Origin: Pigmentiphaga litoralis
GTDB taxonomy: Bacteria; Pseudomonadota; Gammaproteobacteria; Burkholderiales; Burkholderiaceae_B
DNA: 64,000 bases
Assembly (NCBI RefSeq): GCF_014651835.1
Contig: NZ_BMXQ01000001.1
Location: 372,001-436,000 of the forward strand
Reading direction: 5' to 3'
Position 1 is the first letter of the stretch. Every line of letters begins with the position of its first letter. The notes under the pieces are model-generated. The model saw only the letters and a list, made by a program, of their open reading frames with translations, was not told the DNA's origin and did no database searches. Positions 40,324 to 49,639 of the stretch are shown here, in pieces. The position numbers and the translations under genes are program-made.

Positions 40324-41220
40324 ATGACTCGATCCTTTCCTCTCTGGCGCAGCGTAGCCGCGCTTGGCAGCCTTGTTGCGGCCGTGACTGGTTGCTCCAG
40401 TTGGGACACGTGGCAGCGCGAAAAGATTTTTGCGCCCGCCCGCACCGACGGCAGCTGGTATCGCGAACCCCTGGAAGGCACCGACCAGTTCGACCTGGCC
40501 CTGGCCAGCGGTGACAAGGTCCACGCCTGGTACTGGCAAAGCCCCGACCCCAAGGCCCCCGCCGTGCTGTATCTGCACGGCTCGCGGTGGAACCTGAACG
40601 GCAGCGCGTTCCGCATCGAACGCTGGGCCGACATGGGCTTTTCGATTCTGGCGATCGACTACCGGGGCTTTGGCAAGTCCACCGAAATCCTGCCGTCCGA
40701 ATCCACCGCCTACGAAGACGCGACCGCCGCCTTGCTCGAACTGGCGCGCCGCCAGCCGGATCCGGCAAAACGGTTCGTGTATGGCCACAGCCTGGGAGGC
40801 GCCGTGGCAGTCGAACTGGCGTCGCAGGCCACGCCTGCCGCCCCGTTTGCAGGCCTGATCGTCGAATCGAGCTTTACCAGCATCGGCGAGATGGTGCAGA
40901 CGACCAAGTACGGCTGGATACCAGGCTTGCCCATCCTGGTGACCCAGGACTTCAATTCAAAGAAGAAGATGTCACAGGTAAGGTCGCCCGTGCTGATCAT
41001 TCATGGCACCAACGACTCGGTGATTCCGCACACCATGAGCGACCAGTTGCTGGCCGCCGCCACATCGGCGCCGCCGGAGCTGCGGCGGCTGCTCAAGGTG
41101 GACGGGGCATCGCACTCGAACGCCAGCCGCAGCGGGCTGGCCTATGTGCAGGCCGTGCAGTCTTTCGTGCGGGATGCCGCCAAGGCCTATACGGCGCCGG
41201 CTGCCATCGCCGGCAAGTAG
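40324..41220 (+). CDS. alpha/beta-hydrolase lipoprotein
   Basis: A 298-residue protein with a lipoprotein signal (lipobox VTGC near residue 24). The hydrolase fold shows VLYLHGSRWNLNG (oxyanion loop), IDYRGFGKS, the nucleophile elbow YGHSLGGAV (about 157), LIIHGTNDSVIP with the acid, and the histidine in DGASHSNAS near 262. It should be a membrane-anchored periplasmic esterase or lipase of unknown substrate. BEM46/YfhR-like proteins are its closest match by layout. Confidence 0.85.
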   Translation: MTRSFPLWRSVAALGSLVAAVTGCSSWDTWQREKIFAPARTDGSWYREPLEGTDQFDLALASGDKVHAWYWQSPDPKAPAVLYLHGSRWNLNGSAFRIERWADMGFSILAIDYRGFGKSTEILPSESTAYEDATAALLELARRQPDPAKRFVYGHSLGGAVAVELASQATPAAPFAGLIVESSFTSIGEMVQTTKYGWIPGLPILVTQDFNSKKKMSQVRSPVLIIHGTNDSVIPHTMSDQLLAAATSAPPELRRLLKVDGASHSNASRSGLAYVQAVQSFVRDAAKAYTAPAAIAGK

Positions 41221-41289
41221 GGTCAGACAGCGGCCCGGCCGGCGGCGCGCAGCTTGCGGCCGATCACCGGACCTGGCCGCCGACGCGCT

Positions 41290-42015
41290 TCAGCGCTTTT
41301 CGTACTGCTTGCTGCCGAACATGTTTTCGAACGAGGTCGCGTCCTGCGGCTTGCGCTGTTCGGCCAGCACGGCCACGCCGCGTTGCGCGGCCGGGCGGCT
41401 CTGGATCTCGTCATACCAGCGCTTCACGTTCGGGAAATCGTTCAGATCCACACCCTGGTTGGCATGCGAACGTGTCCAGGGCCAGCAGGCCATGTCGGCG
41501 ATCGTATAGTTGCGGCCGGCCAGGAAGGCGTGCTGCGACAGCTGCTTGTCCATGACGCCGTACAGGCGGCGCGATTCGTTGGTGTAGCGGTTGATCGCAT
41601 AGTCGATCTTCTCGGGCGAATACATCCGGAAGTGGTGCGCCTGGCCCAGCATCGGACCCAGGCCGCCCATCTGGAACATCAGCCACTGCAGCGTGTTGTA
41701 GCGTTCACGGTCGGTCTTGCCCAGGAACTTGCCGGTCTTGCCCGCCAGATAGAGCAGGATGGCGCCCGACTCGAACAAGGAGATCGGCTTGCCGTCCGGG
41801 CCCTCGGGATCGACGATGGCCGGAATCTTGTTATTCGGGCTGATCGCCAGGAACTCTTCCTTGAACTGATCCCCCGCACCGATGTTCACCGCCGTGACCG
41901 TGTACGGCAGCTTGCACTCCTCGAGCATGATGTGCACTTTGTGGCCGTTGGGCGTCGGCCAGGAATGGACCTCGATGGGTTGCTGCTGGGCCGGTTGGGC
42001 GCGGGGTGTCGTCAT
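41290..42015 (-). CDS. glutathione S-transferase, Nu class (YfcG/YghU-like)
   Basis: A 241-residue protein. The N-terminal thioredoxin-like domain starts HSWPTPNGHKVHIMLEE, with the TPNG motif of Nu-class enzymes. Then NKIPAIVDPEG (cis-Pro) and LFESGAILLYLA (the glutathione-binding ES). The helical C-terminal domain ends near residue 230. Such enzymes have disulfide-bond oxidoreductase activity with glutathione. It faces the SBF-like transporter gene divergently. Confidence 0.9.
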   Translation of the reverse strand: MTTPRAQPAQQQPIEVHSWPTPNGHKVHIMLEECKLPYTVTAVNIGAGDQFKEEFLAISPNNKIPAIVDPEGPDGKPISLFESGAILLYLAGKTGKFLGKTDRERYNTLQWLMFQMGGLGPMLGQAHHFRMYSPEKIDYAINRYTNESRRLYGVMDKQLSQHAFLAGRNYTIADMACWPWTRSHANQGVDLNDFPNVKRWYDEIQSRPAAQRGVAVLAEQRKPQDATSFENMFGSKQYEKR

Positions 42016-42214
42016 TCACTACTCCGTAAAGAGGCGTGCGCGGAGAGACAGCGCAGGATGTCAAAGGCCGATTATCAGGGAATCGTTTGCGGTTTGGCAG
42101 CAATAACCCCCGGGTTCACCGGGCTTTCTTGGTAACCACGTTTCCGGTATGGACGGGATCGGGGGATAATACCGGGCTCTTCGCCGTGTGCTCGTCCGTT
42201 CCCGAACCTTCTCC

Positions 42215-43222
42215 ATGACCCGTCCCCGCTTTCTTCCCGACAACTTCACGCTCAGCCTGCTGGCGACCGTGCTCATCGCCAGTTTCCTTCCCTGTTCCGG
42301 CCAGACCGCGGTCGTGTTCGAGTGGGTGACCGACATCGCCATCGGCCTGCTGTTCTTCCTGCATGGCGCCAAGCTGTCGCGCGAAGCCATCGTGGCCGGT
42401 ATCACGCACTGGCGCCTGCACATCCTGATTTTCCTGTGCACGTTTGCCATGTTCCCGGTGCTGGGCGTGGCGCTCAAGCCGCTGCTCTCGCCCATGATCA
42501 CGCCCGAGCTGTACACGGGCATCCTGTTCCTGTGCGCCTTGCCGGCCACGGTGCAGTCGGCCATTGCGCTCACGTCGATCGCGCGGGGCAATATTCCGGC
42601 CGCGATCTGCAGCGCGTCGGCTTCCAGCCTCCTCGGCATTTTCCTCACGCCCCTGCTGGTCAGCGTGATCCTGACGACCAGCGGCACGCACGCCCTGTCG
42701 TTCGACGCCATTGGCAAGATCCTGCTGCAACTGCTGCTGCCGTTCGTGCTGGGCCAGATCGCACGCCGCTGGATCGGTGGCTGGGTGACCAAGCACCGCG
42801 CCATGCTCAAGTATGTGGACCAGGGCTCGATCCTCCTGGTGGTCTACACCGCCTTCAGTGAAGCCGTGGTGGGCGGTCTGTGGAACCAGGTGTCAGGCAC
42901 CGTGCTGGCCGGCCTGCTGGCTGTCTGCGCCGTCATCCTGTTCATTGCCTTGCTGTTCACGACCTTCATCAGCCGGGCGCTGGGCTTCTCGAAAGAAGAC
43001 GAAATCACCATCGTCTTCTGCGGATCCAAGAAGAGCCTGGCGTCGGGCATCCCGATGGCCAAGGTGCTGTTCTCGAGCGGCGCGGTGGGCGCCATCGTGC
43101 TGCCCATGATGCTGTTCCACCAGATGCAGCTGATGGTGTGCGCGGTGCTGGCGCGCCGGTACGCGTCGCGGATCGAACCGCCGGTGGAAGTCGAAGCCCC
43201 CAAGGTCAAGCCGGCCGCCTGA
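42215..43222 (+). CDS. SBF-like (bile acid:sodium symporter family, YfeH-like) transporter
   Basis: A 335-residue membrane protein with about ten segments. It belongs to the SBF-like group: DNFTLSLLATVLIASFLP, GLLFFLHGAKLSREAI, LCALPATVQSAIALTSIA and FCGSKKSLASGIPMAK are characteristic of YfeH-type proteins. They are thought to move organic anions with sodium; the substrate is not known. ATG 42215 fits the family start; GTG 42188 would add nine residues. Confidence 0.88.
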   Translation: MTRPRFLPDNFTLSLLATVLIASFLPCSGQTAVVFEWVTDIAIGLLFFLHGAKLSREAIVAGITHWRLHILIFLCTFAMFPVLGVALKPLLSPMITPELYTGILFLCALPATVQSAIALTSIARGNIPAAICSASASSLLGIFLTPLLVSVILTTSGTHALSFDAIGKILLQLLLPFVLGQIARRWIGGWVTKHRAMLKYVDQGSILLVVYTAFSEAVVGGLWNQVSGTVLAGLLAVCAVILFIALLFTTFISRALGFSKEDEITIVFCGSKKSLASGIPMAKVLFSSGAVGAIVLPMMLFHQMQLMVCAVLARRYASRIEPPVEVEAPKVKPAA

Positions 43223-43236
43223 GCGGTCGCCGCAAC

Positions 43237-43275
43237 AAAAAAGTCCGCACGGCCTTGGCCGGTGCGGACTTTTTT
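43237..43275. terminator. bidirectional terminator
   Basis: AAAAAAGTCCGCACGGCC pairs with GGCC-G-GTGCGGACTTTTTT (one bulged base). It lies between the convergent SBF-like and DUF2863 genes. Confidence 0.9.
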
Positions 43276-43302
43276 ATGGACGTCTGTTCGAGCGCCGGAC
43301 GA

Positions 43303-44511
43303 TCAGTGGAAATGCGTAGGCGACGTATCCGCTTCTTCCGGCGGCTCGGCATGCACCATTTCGCCCAGCGGATTGGGGAAGTAGGGCGCGCCGCAGTCTT
43401 CACAGAATTCCAGCGGCATCAGGCCCGGCAGGCGGCGGATGTCATCCACGCCCAGTTCCTTCAGGATGCTGGCAATCTGCTCGATGGTCGGCGACTCTTC
43501 CGTGTCATCGTCCCGACCAAACACCGGCCAGGTTGCCCCGTAGATCACGTCATTGCGGTTGCGGGCGGTAAAGCCGACCCGGTATTCCTCGATATCGGTC
43601 TCGCCGCAGCCGGCAATGACCGCGCGCAGCTGCGCGGGCGGCATGTTCAGGGCCGTTTCGATCCAGCTGACGGCGGCCTGCATCGACAAAGGACGCACCC
43701 GGCGGTCGGCTTCGCGGTTGTTGACGTAATACGCGTCGGGCAACAGGCATTCGAAGCCGCAACCCGGCAGCCGGTCGGCAAAGATTGGCGTAGCCTGCGC
43801 GACCCATGCGTCCAGGCATTCGTCGCGGCCCACGTTGGTTGCGCCAGCCGCTGCGCCAGGACTGCCGATACCTTCCTGCCAGCGGAACACCGGCTTGCCA
43901 CGGGGCACGGCAACCGCGCCCACCACGTAACGGGTGTCGGCCAGCAGGTTTGGCACCTCGGACGCTGCCAGGGTCGATCGCGGCACCGGCAAGTCGAGCG
44001 CGCGCGCGCCCAAACGCATCAGCCATTGCAGCGTGGTGCTGAATGACCGGGGCATCTGGTCGACGCTGTAGAGTTCGGACGCCAGCGCCAGGCGGACGTC
44101 GGTGGCCAGGATGTGGCCGTGCAGGTGCGCGCTCAGCGCGTCCAGCGATTCCTGGCGGATGCGGCCGGACGGGATGGTGAATCGTGTCCAGGCAACCACC
44201 GGGGCAACCACCAGCAGCACGTCATAGGACTCGCCGTCCTTTTCCATGAAGGTGGATTCGGACAGCGTTTCGGCCTGTTCGACCAGGATTTCGTAGCCGC
44301 CCGCATCGGTTTCCAGCAGCGCGTCGAGGGCCGCTTCGACCGCGCCATCTTGCCCGGCATGCAGCAGCTTGGCCAGCAGGGTCTCGATCTCGCGTTCCCA
44401 GTAACGGTCTTCCACACGGCTGCCGGAGCCATTGAGGGCTAACGACAGTGCGACGAGCCGTTCGGCGTCACGGGTGTAGCGGGCGTTGGTCTTGTTGCGG
44501 GGTCGGGCCAT
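43303..44511 (-). CDS. DUF2863 family protein
   Basis: This 402-residue soluble protein belongs, to my reading, to DUF2863, a family seen in Burkholderiales (MARPRNKTNARYTRDAERLVALSLALNGSGSR-type opening). A C-terminal CEDCGAPYFPNPLGEMVH looks like half of a zinc site. It has no known function and stands alone with a terminator downstream. Confidence 0.78.
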   Translation of the reverse strand: MARPRNKTNARYTRDAERLVALSLALNGSGSRVEDRYWEREIETLLAKLLHAGQDGAVEAALDALLETDAGGYEILVEQAETLSESTFMEKDGESYDVLLVVAPVVAWTRFTIPSGRIRQESLDALSAHLHGHILATDVRLALASELYSVDQMPRSFSTTLQWLMRLGARALDLPVPRSTLAASEVPNLLADTRYVVGAVAVPRGKPVFRWQEGIGSPGAAAGATNVGRDECLDAWVAQATPIFADRLPGCGFECLLPDAYYVNNREADRRVRPLSMQAAVSWIETALNMPPAQLRAVIAGCGETDIEEYRVGFTARNRNDVIYGATWPVFGRDDDTEESPTIEQIASILKELGVDDIRRLPGLMPLEFCEDCGAPYFPNPLGEMVHAEPPEEADTSPTHFH

Positions 44512-44601
44512 GGAGGATCTGAATCGCTTGCGGGGGATAACAACCCGCTAGTGTATCTCCCTCGCGCGTCCCGCCCCCGGCGCCTCGTCCGAATGACCGG
44601 G

Positions 44602-45573
44602 CTATTCCTGGATGTTGGCGGCTTTGACCACGGCTGCCCAGCGGGTCAGCTCGCTCTGCGTATAGGCGCCCAGCTCTTTCGGGCCCATGAAACGGGCTTC
44701 GGCGCCCAGCTCGGCGGCCTTCTTGCGGAACGCGTCCGTTGCCATGATCTTGCCGATCTCACCGGCCACCTTGTCGATCACGGGTTGCGGGGTGCCCGTC
44801 GGCGCGTACATCGCGAACCAGGACGACACTTCAAGATCGGGAAAGCCGGCTTCAGGGGCCGACGGCACGTCCTTCAGGCTGTCGATGCGTTTGGTGTCCG
44901 TGACTGCCAAGGCGCGCAGCTTGCCGGACTGGATATGACCCATCAGTGGGGGAGGGGTGGTGATGGTCAGGTCGACCGCGCCGCTCAGCAGGTCGGTCAG
45001 CGCCGGACCGGTGCCCTTGTACGGAACGTGGGTGATGTCTATGCCCGCCTGCATCTTGAGCAGCTCGGTGGCCACCTGCTGCAGCGACCCGTTGCCCGAC
45101 GATGCGTAATTCAGCTTGTTCGGATTGGCCTTGGCGTAGCTCACCAGGTCTTTCAGGGTCTTGATCGGCAGGTTGGCGTTGACCACGATCACCTGCGGGG
45201 CTGACAGCACGTTGGCGACCGGCGCAAAGTCCTTGACCGGGTCCCAGTTCAAATTCTTGACGACGGCCGGCGTGATTACCTGGTAGCCGGAATACTGCAG
45301 CAGCATGGTGTAGCCGTCCGGCTTGGCACGCGCAACGGCCTGCGCGGCAATGCCCCCGGACGCGCCCGGGCGGTTTTCAACGACCACGGATTGGCCCAGG
45401 GCCTTGGACAGCGGTTCGGCGATCAGGCGCGCCGCCAGGTCGGTCGTGCCGCCAGCAGCAGCCGACGCGATCAGGGTGATCGGGCGTTGCGGAAAGCTGG
45501 CGTCGGCAGCCTGGGCGGCGGGGGCCAGGGCGAAAGAAACAGCAAGAGCGAGCGGGGTCAGGGTACGTAGCAT
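44602..45573 (-). CDS. Bug/TctC-family receptor in the CoA-transferase/lyase operon
   Basis: A 323-residue receptor from the ATG at 45573 (GGAGACTCTCC upstream), with a signal peptide cleaved after AAQA. Family motifs are ITLIASAAAGGTTDLAARL, VVVENRPGASGGIAAQAV and THVPYKGTGPALTDLLSGAV. It is the last gene of an operon with a class III CoA-transferase and an HMG-CoA-lyase-type enzyme, so it probably binds the hydroxydicarboxylate that they degrade. No permease genes are adjacent. Confidence 0.9.
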   Translation of the reverse strand: MLRTLTPLALAVSFALAPAAQAADASFPQRPITLIASAAAGGTTDLAARLIAEPLSKALGQSVVVENRPGASGGIAAQAVARAKPDGYTMLLQYSGYQVITPAVVKNLNWDPVKDFAPVANVLSAPQVIVVNANLPIKTLKDLVSYAKANPNKLNYASSGNGSLQQVATELLKMQAGIDITHVPYKGTGPALTDLLSGAVDLTITTPPPLMGHIQSGKLRALAVTDTKRIDSLKDVPSAPEAGFPDLEVSSWFAMYAPTGTPQPVIDKVAGEIGKIMATDAFRKKAAELGAEARFMGPKELGAYTQSELTRWAAVVKAANIQE

Positions 45574-45687
45574 GGAGAGTCTCCGATATTGTTGTGGGTC
45601 ATGCATGGCGCGGCCAGGGCAGGTAGACCTGGGAAGCCGCGCCGGGTAGAAGAGGGGGCCAGGGCTCAGCGGCTTGGGTTCGGAAGG

Positions 45688-46638
45688 TCAGGCAGCGCCA
45701 AAGTGCTCGGCCAGCCAGGCCGGCGCCGGGTGGGTCCGCAGGCGCGGTCCGGCCGACAGCAGCTGGTTGGACAGGGGACGTTCGACCAGTAGCGGCAGGC
45801 CGGCCACCACGTCGAGCAGGGGCGTGAGTGTGACGCCCGTGTCGACGCCCATGGTTTCGAACATGTGAACCAGTTCTTCGGTGTTCACGTTGCCGCTGGC
45901 GCCCGGCGCATACGGACAGCCCCCGAGACCACCAGCTGCAGCGTCAAAGCGCATGACGCCGACCTGCCAGGCGGCCAATGCATTGGCCAGCGCCATGCCG
46001 CGGGTGTTGTGCAGATGGGCCGTGATCGCCACATTCGGCAGTGCGCGCGACACCTGGTCGCAGATCGCCGCTACCTGGGTCGGGAATGCCATGCCGGTCG
46101 TGTCGCACAGCGTGATGCCGCTGGCGCCCGCGTCGGCAAAGGTCTGCGCCAGCCGCAGCACCTCGGCGGGGTCGACGTCACCTTCGAAGGGGCAGCCAAA
46201 GGTGCACGACAAGGACACGGTGCACCCCACGCCCGCCTTGGCGGCTTCGGCCAGCATGGCCAGCAATTGCGCAGTCGACTGCTCGCGCGTCATGCGCAGG
46301 TTGGCGCGGTTGTGCGTTTCGCTGACCGACATCACCAGGTTCAGTTCGTCGGCATGGCTGGACAAGGCCCGCTCCAGCCCGCGCAGGTTCGGCACCAGGC
46401 AGGTGTAGATGGTGCCAGGACGGCGGGTAATGCGCTGCATGACGGCTTCGGCATCGGCCAGCGCCGGAATGGCCTTGGCCGACGTAAAGCTGGTGACTTC
46501 GATGCGCTTGAAGCCGCAGGCCGACAGGGCGTCGATGAAGGCAATCTTTTCGTCGGTCGGCACCTGCCGTTTTTCGATCTGCAGGCCGTCGCGCGGCGCC
46601 ACTTCGTTCATTTCGATGCGGCTGGGTCCGTTGCTCAT
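45688..46638 (-). CDS. hydroxymethylglutaryl-CoA lyase family protein
   Basis: This 316-residue TIM-barrel enzyme opens with MNEVAPRDGLQIEKRQVPT (catalytic R-D-Q of the HMGL/DRE-TIM family) and carries TAHLHNTRGMALAN (metal-binding HxH) and the signature GLGGCPYAPGASGN with the catalytic cysteine. It should split HMG-CoA to acetoacetate and acetyl-CoA, or a homologue such as citramalyl-CoA. It overlaps the upstream CoA-transferase gene by four bases (ATGA), so the two are coupled. Confidence 0.9.
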   Translation of the reverse strand: MSNGPSRIEMNEVAPRDGLQIEKRQVPTDEKIAFIDALSACGFKRIEVTSFTSAKAIPALADAEAVMQRITRRPGTIYTCLVPNLRGLERALSSHADELNLVMSVSETHNRANLRMTREQSTAQLLAMLAEAAKAGVGCTVSLSCTFGCPFEGDVDPAEVLRLAQTFADAGASGITLCDTTGMAFPTQVAAICDQVSRALPNVAITAHLHNTRGMALANALAAWQVGVMRFDAAAGGLGGCPYAPGASGNVNTEELVHMFETMGVDTGVTLTPLLDVVAGLPLLVERPLSNQLLSAGPRLRTHPAPAWLAEHFGAA

Positions 46639-47831
46639 GCGATCACTCCCTTGGTGCGCAGCAGCGCGATCTGTTCGTTCGTCAGGCCTGCCTCGCGCAG
46701 GATCGGGTCGGTGTGCTCCCCCAGCGTGGGGGCGCGGTGGCGAATGGCGCCCGGGTGGGCCGACAGCCGCGGCACGATGCCGGGCATTTCGACCTCGATG
46801 CCGCTGGCTGCCGTAATCTTGGCGATCATGTCGCGCGCCCGATAGTGCGGATCTTCGGCAATATCGCGGGCGGTATAAATGCGGCCGGATGGCACCTGGG
46901 CTTCGCGCAGCGCTTCCAGGATGGTGCCGCTGTCGTGCTGCGTGGTCCAGGCTTCGATCGCGGTGTCGAGTTCCACCGAGCGCAGCGCGCGGCCGTCGTT
47001 GCGGGCCAGTGCCGGATCCTCGGCCAGGTCGGGGCGGTCCATCCTGCGCATAAGGCGGGTAAAGATGCCGTCGCCATTGGCGGCGATCAGAATGTATTCG
47101 CCATCGCCGCAGCGGTAGGCGTTGGACGGTGCAATACCGGGCAGGGCGCCGCCCGCGGGCTGTCGCACCGCGCCGAACACCGAATATTCCGGCAGCAGGC
47201 TTTCACTCAGGTTGAACAGGCCTTCGTACAGGGCCGCATCGATCACCTGGCCTTCACCGCCGCGCGCATCGCGTTCGTACAGGGCCAGCAGCAGCCCCAG
47301 CGCACCGTGCAGCCCGGCAATGGTGTCACCCAGCGACAGGCCGGCGCGCACGGGCGGGCGGCCGGGTTCACCGGTCAGGTAGCGCAGGCCGGCCATCGCT
47401 TCGCCGATTGCGGCAAAGCCGGGTTCGTCGCGTTTCGGGCCGGTCTGGCCATAGCCCGACACACGCAGCATGATCAAACGCGGGTTGATGGCATGCAGCG
47501 CCTCCCAGGACATCCCCCATTTTTCCATCGTGCCCGGGCGAAAGTTCTCGATCACGATGTCGGCGCTGGCGGCCAGCGTGCGCACCAGGTCCTGGCCGTC
47601 TTCCTGGCGCAGGTCGATGCACACGGACTGCTTGCTGCGGGATTGCGCTTCCCACCATACCGACGTGCCCTCATGCAGCAGACGCCATTTGCGCAGCGGA
47701 TCGCCCTGGCCGGGTGGTTCGATCTTGATGACCTGCGCGCCGAAATCGGCAAGGGTCTTGGCGGCAAAGGGTCCGGCAATCAGTTGGCCGAGTTCGATGA
47801 TCTTGATGCCATCGAGGATTTGGCGGGTCAT
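46635..47831 (-). CDS. CaiB/BaiF class III CoA-transferase
   Basis: A 398-residue enzyme. It shows the family opening LDGIKIIELGQLIAGPFAAKTLADFGAQVIKIEPPGQGD, GMSWEALHAINPRLIMLRVSGYGQTGP, and the catalytic aspartate region GLSLGDTIAGLHGALG. It should move CoA from a donor such as succinyl-CoA to an organic acid, which the HMG-CoA-lyase-type enzyme then cleaves. It is the first gene of the operon. Confidence 0.92.
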   Translation of the reverse strand: MTRQILDGIKIIELGQLIAGPFAAKTLADFGAQVIKIEPPGQGDPLRKWRLLHEGTSVWWEAQSRSKQSVCIDLRQEDGQDLVRTLAASADIVIENFRPGTMEKWGMSWEALHAINPRLIMLRVSGYGQTGPKRDEPGFAAIGEAMAGLRYLTGEPGRPPVRAGLSLGDTIAGLHGALGLLLALYERDARGGEGQVIDAALYEGLFNLSESLLPEYSVFGAVRQPAGGALPGIAPSNAYRCGDGEYILIAANGDGIFTRLMRRMDRPDLAEDPALARNDGRALRSVELDTAIEAWTTQHDSGTILEALREAQVPSGRIYTARDIAEDPHYRARDMIAKITAASGIEVEMPGIVPRLSAHPGAIRHRAPTLGEHTDPILREAGLTNEQIALLRTKGVIA

Positions 47832-48139
47832 GGCGTCTTCCGTTATCAGGCAGGCCGGCAGGCGTGCCGGTGGACGCGGCCAGATGGCCAGGCGTCGTGC
47901 CGTTGTCGTTTGTTGTTCTGCTTCTTTCCAGAGCCTGCAGTGTGCCTGAGCGCCGGTTGCGGGCGGAAGCGCCGATTCGGCAAACGGGCTTTCTCCATTC
48001 GCGAAGACGGGGACTTACCCGGCCTGCAGCCTCTTGCCTGCACGCACTAGTGGTTTGCGCCAATCCCGGCTAGGCTGTCGGCTGAACCGCAGGCGACGGG
48101 CGCGCGCCGGCCTGCCGCCCCGCCTGTTGGAGAATCCCC
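47832..48139. other. intergenic stretch between divergent genes
   Basis: About 300 bases between the CoA-transferase and esterase genes. It must contain both promoters. I see no coding frame or strong palindrome in it. Confidence 0.45.
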
Positions 48140-49261
48140 ATGATGTCCGCTTTCCTGACCGCCCGATCTGCCTTGGCCCTGGCCCTGGCTGTGGGCGGCG
48201 CCCTGCTGGTGGCGAGTGCCGCCGTCTCGGCCGCCGACGCGCCGGTCGCGACCCCGGCCGTTACCCCGGCTGGAACCCCGCCCGTCACCCCGCCCGTCAC
48301 CCCGGCCGTTACCCCGCCCGCCCTGTCGGCGGCAGACCGGTTCGCGGTCTTTACGTCTGCCAGCGCCGCTGCGGCCATCGCCAGAACCACCGCATCCGGC
48401 AGGGTGGGGATCTATGCAGCGGCTCCGACCCGCGACCGTATCGTCAAGTCGAGGGCGATGGGCGACTACCGGATCCGTGTTGCGGTGCCTCTTGCGCCAC
48501 CGCCTGCAGAGGGCTATCCCGTCGTCTACGTCCTGGACGGCGACGACTATTTCGAGCCCGGCGTTGCCCTGGCCAGCCACCTCATCCGCACGTCCAACGG
48601 GTCGATGACGCCTGGGATCATCGTCGGGGTGGGCTACCCCGGCGATTCGCGCCGGTCCTACGACTACCTGCCGGCGTCCGCTGTCTCGCCCGACATTGAA
48701 CGCCGGCCCGACGGCCGCCCGATGATCGACGATGTCTACGGCGGCGCCGATGGCTTCCTGGACTTCCTCGACAAGGAACTCAAGCCGCTGATGCAGGCCA
48801 GCTACCGGATCGATCCGCAGCGTCAGGCGCTGTACGGGCATTCGTATGGCGGGCTGCTGGCGGTGCATGCGCTGTTTACGCGCCCCGAGATGTTCCAGAC
48901 CTACCTGCTGTCCAGCCCGTCACTTGGCTGGAACGGGCGCTACGTGTTGTCCGAAGAACCCGGCTTCAACGCCAAGGTGAAGGCAGGGACGCATCGTATT
49001 GCCGCGGTGGTGACGGTGGGGGAGTACGAACAGGCGCTGTCGCCCGAGCAACTGCGCGCGCCCGATGCCGCCGAGCGCGCCGCTCGTGCATCCCGCCGCC
49101 GGTCGGTCGACAGCGACCGGGATCTGTCGGCACGGCTCGATGCCCTGGCGCCCGATCGCTTGCGCAGCCGGTTCCGCATGTTCCCTGGCGAGGTCCACGG
49201 CAGCGTGGCGTTGCCGGCTTTTGCCTACGGCCTTCCCACGGCGTTCGCCGCGCAGCATTGA
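48140..49261 (+). CDS. exported esterase of the siderophore-esterase/EsteraseD type
   Basis: A 373-residue exported alpha/beta hydrolase. A signal peptide (to about residue 32, VSAADA) is followed by a Pro/Thr repeat linker (VTPP/AVTP, residues about 36-62) and the esterase domain: YPVVYVLDGDDYF (about 129), the nucleophile YGHSYGGLLAVHALF (about 233) and HGSVALPAF near the end with the histidine. This build occurs in BesA/IroE-like ferric-siderophore esterases and related enzymes; no siderophore genes are near. The substrate is unknown. Confidence 0.83.
   Translation: MMSAFLTARSALALALAVGGALLVASAAVSAADAPVATPAVTPAGTPPVTPPVTPAVTPPALSAADRFAVFTSASAAAAIARTTASGRVGIYAAAPTRDRIVKSRAMGDYRIRVAVPLAPPPAEGYPVVYVLDGDDYFEPGVALASHLIRTSNGSMTPGIIVGVGYPGDSRRSYDYLPASAVSPDIERRPDGRPMIDDVYGGADGFLDFLDKELKPLMQASYRIDPQRQALYGHSYGGLLAVHALFTRPEMFQTYLLSSPSLGWNGRYVLSEEPGFNAKVKAGTHRIAAVVTVGEYEQALSPEQLRAPDAAERAARASRRRSVDSDRDLSARLDALAPDRLRSRFRMFPGEVHGSVALPAFAYGLPTAFAAQH
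48241..48324 (+). repeat. Pro/Thr-coding repeat tract in the esterase gene
   Basis: A run of ACCCCGGCC/ACCCCGCCC units (nine to fifteen bases apart) encodes VATPAVTPAGTPP and VTPPVTPAVTPP between the signal peptide and the catalytic domain. It looks like a flexible linker grown by slippage. Confidence 0.75.
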
Positions 49262-49309
49262 TGGCTGGCTCCATATAGCGTGGAGCAACACCGTCACCGC
49301 CGGTACGCC

Positions 49310-49639
49310 TTATCGCGGCTCGATCCGCTCCGCTTCGGGCACATCGATCACCAGCGGCGACTGGGCAACGGCCACGCACGGCAGCAGGTAGCCTTCCTCT
49401 TTCTCGGTGGAACTCAGACCTGGCCATTCCACGCGATAGCGGATCGACCCGTCGACCAGCACGCTGATGCACGCGCGGCAGGTGCCGTTGCGGCAGGAGG
49501 TCGGCAAACGGATCCCCGAACGGCGCGCCGCCTCGAACAGGGACTCGTTGGGCGTGGCGTCAAACGTCCAGTCCATCGGCTCGATGCGCACCACGAAGGT
49601 GTCGCCAGCCAAGGGGGCGTCAGTTGGGGGCTGGGCCAT
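49310..49639 (-). CDS. 2Fe-2S ferredoxin (plant type)
   Basis: A 109-residue electron carrier. The cluster cysteines are in PTSCRNGTCRAC (C-x4-C-x2-C, about residues 49-57) and LLPCVA (about 87), the plant-type ferredoxin pattern. It starts inside the end of the DUF2242 lipoprotein gene (20-base overlap), so the two are translationally coupled even though one is exported and the other is not. No oxidoreductase partner is adjacent. Confidence 0.9.
   Translation of the reverse strand: MAQPPTDAPLAGDTFVVRIEPMDWTFDATPNESLFEAARRSGIRLPTSCRNGTCRACISVLVDGSIRYRVEWPGLSSTEKEEGYLLPCVAVAQSPLVIDVPEAERIEPR

Noticed and set aside
47838-48063. Small frames in the gap left of the exported esterase
   Set aside because: No homology, no start signals, and overlapping frames on both strands.
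48241-48324. Short regular repeats as a possible CRISPR
   Set aside because: No spacers; the repeats are in-frame Pro/Thr codons inside a gene.
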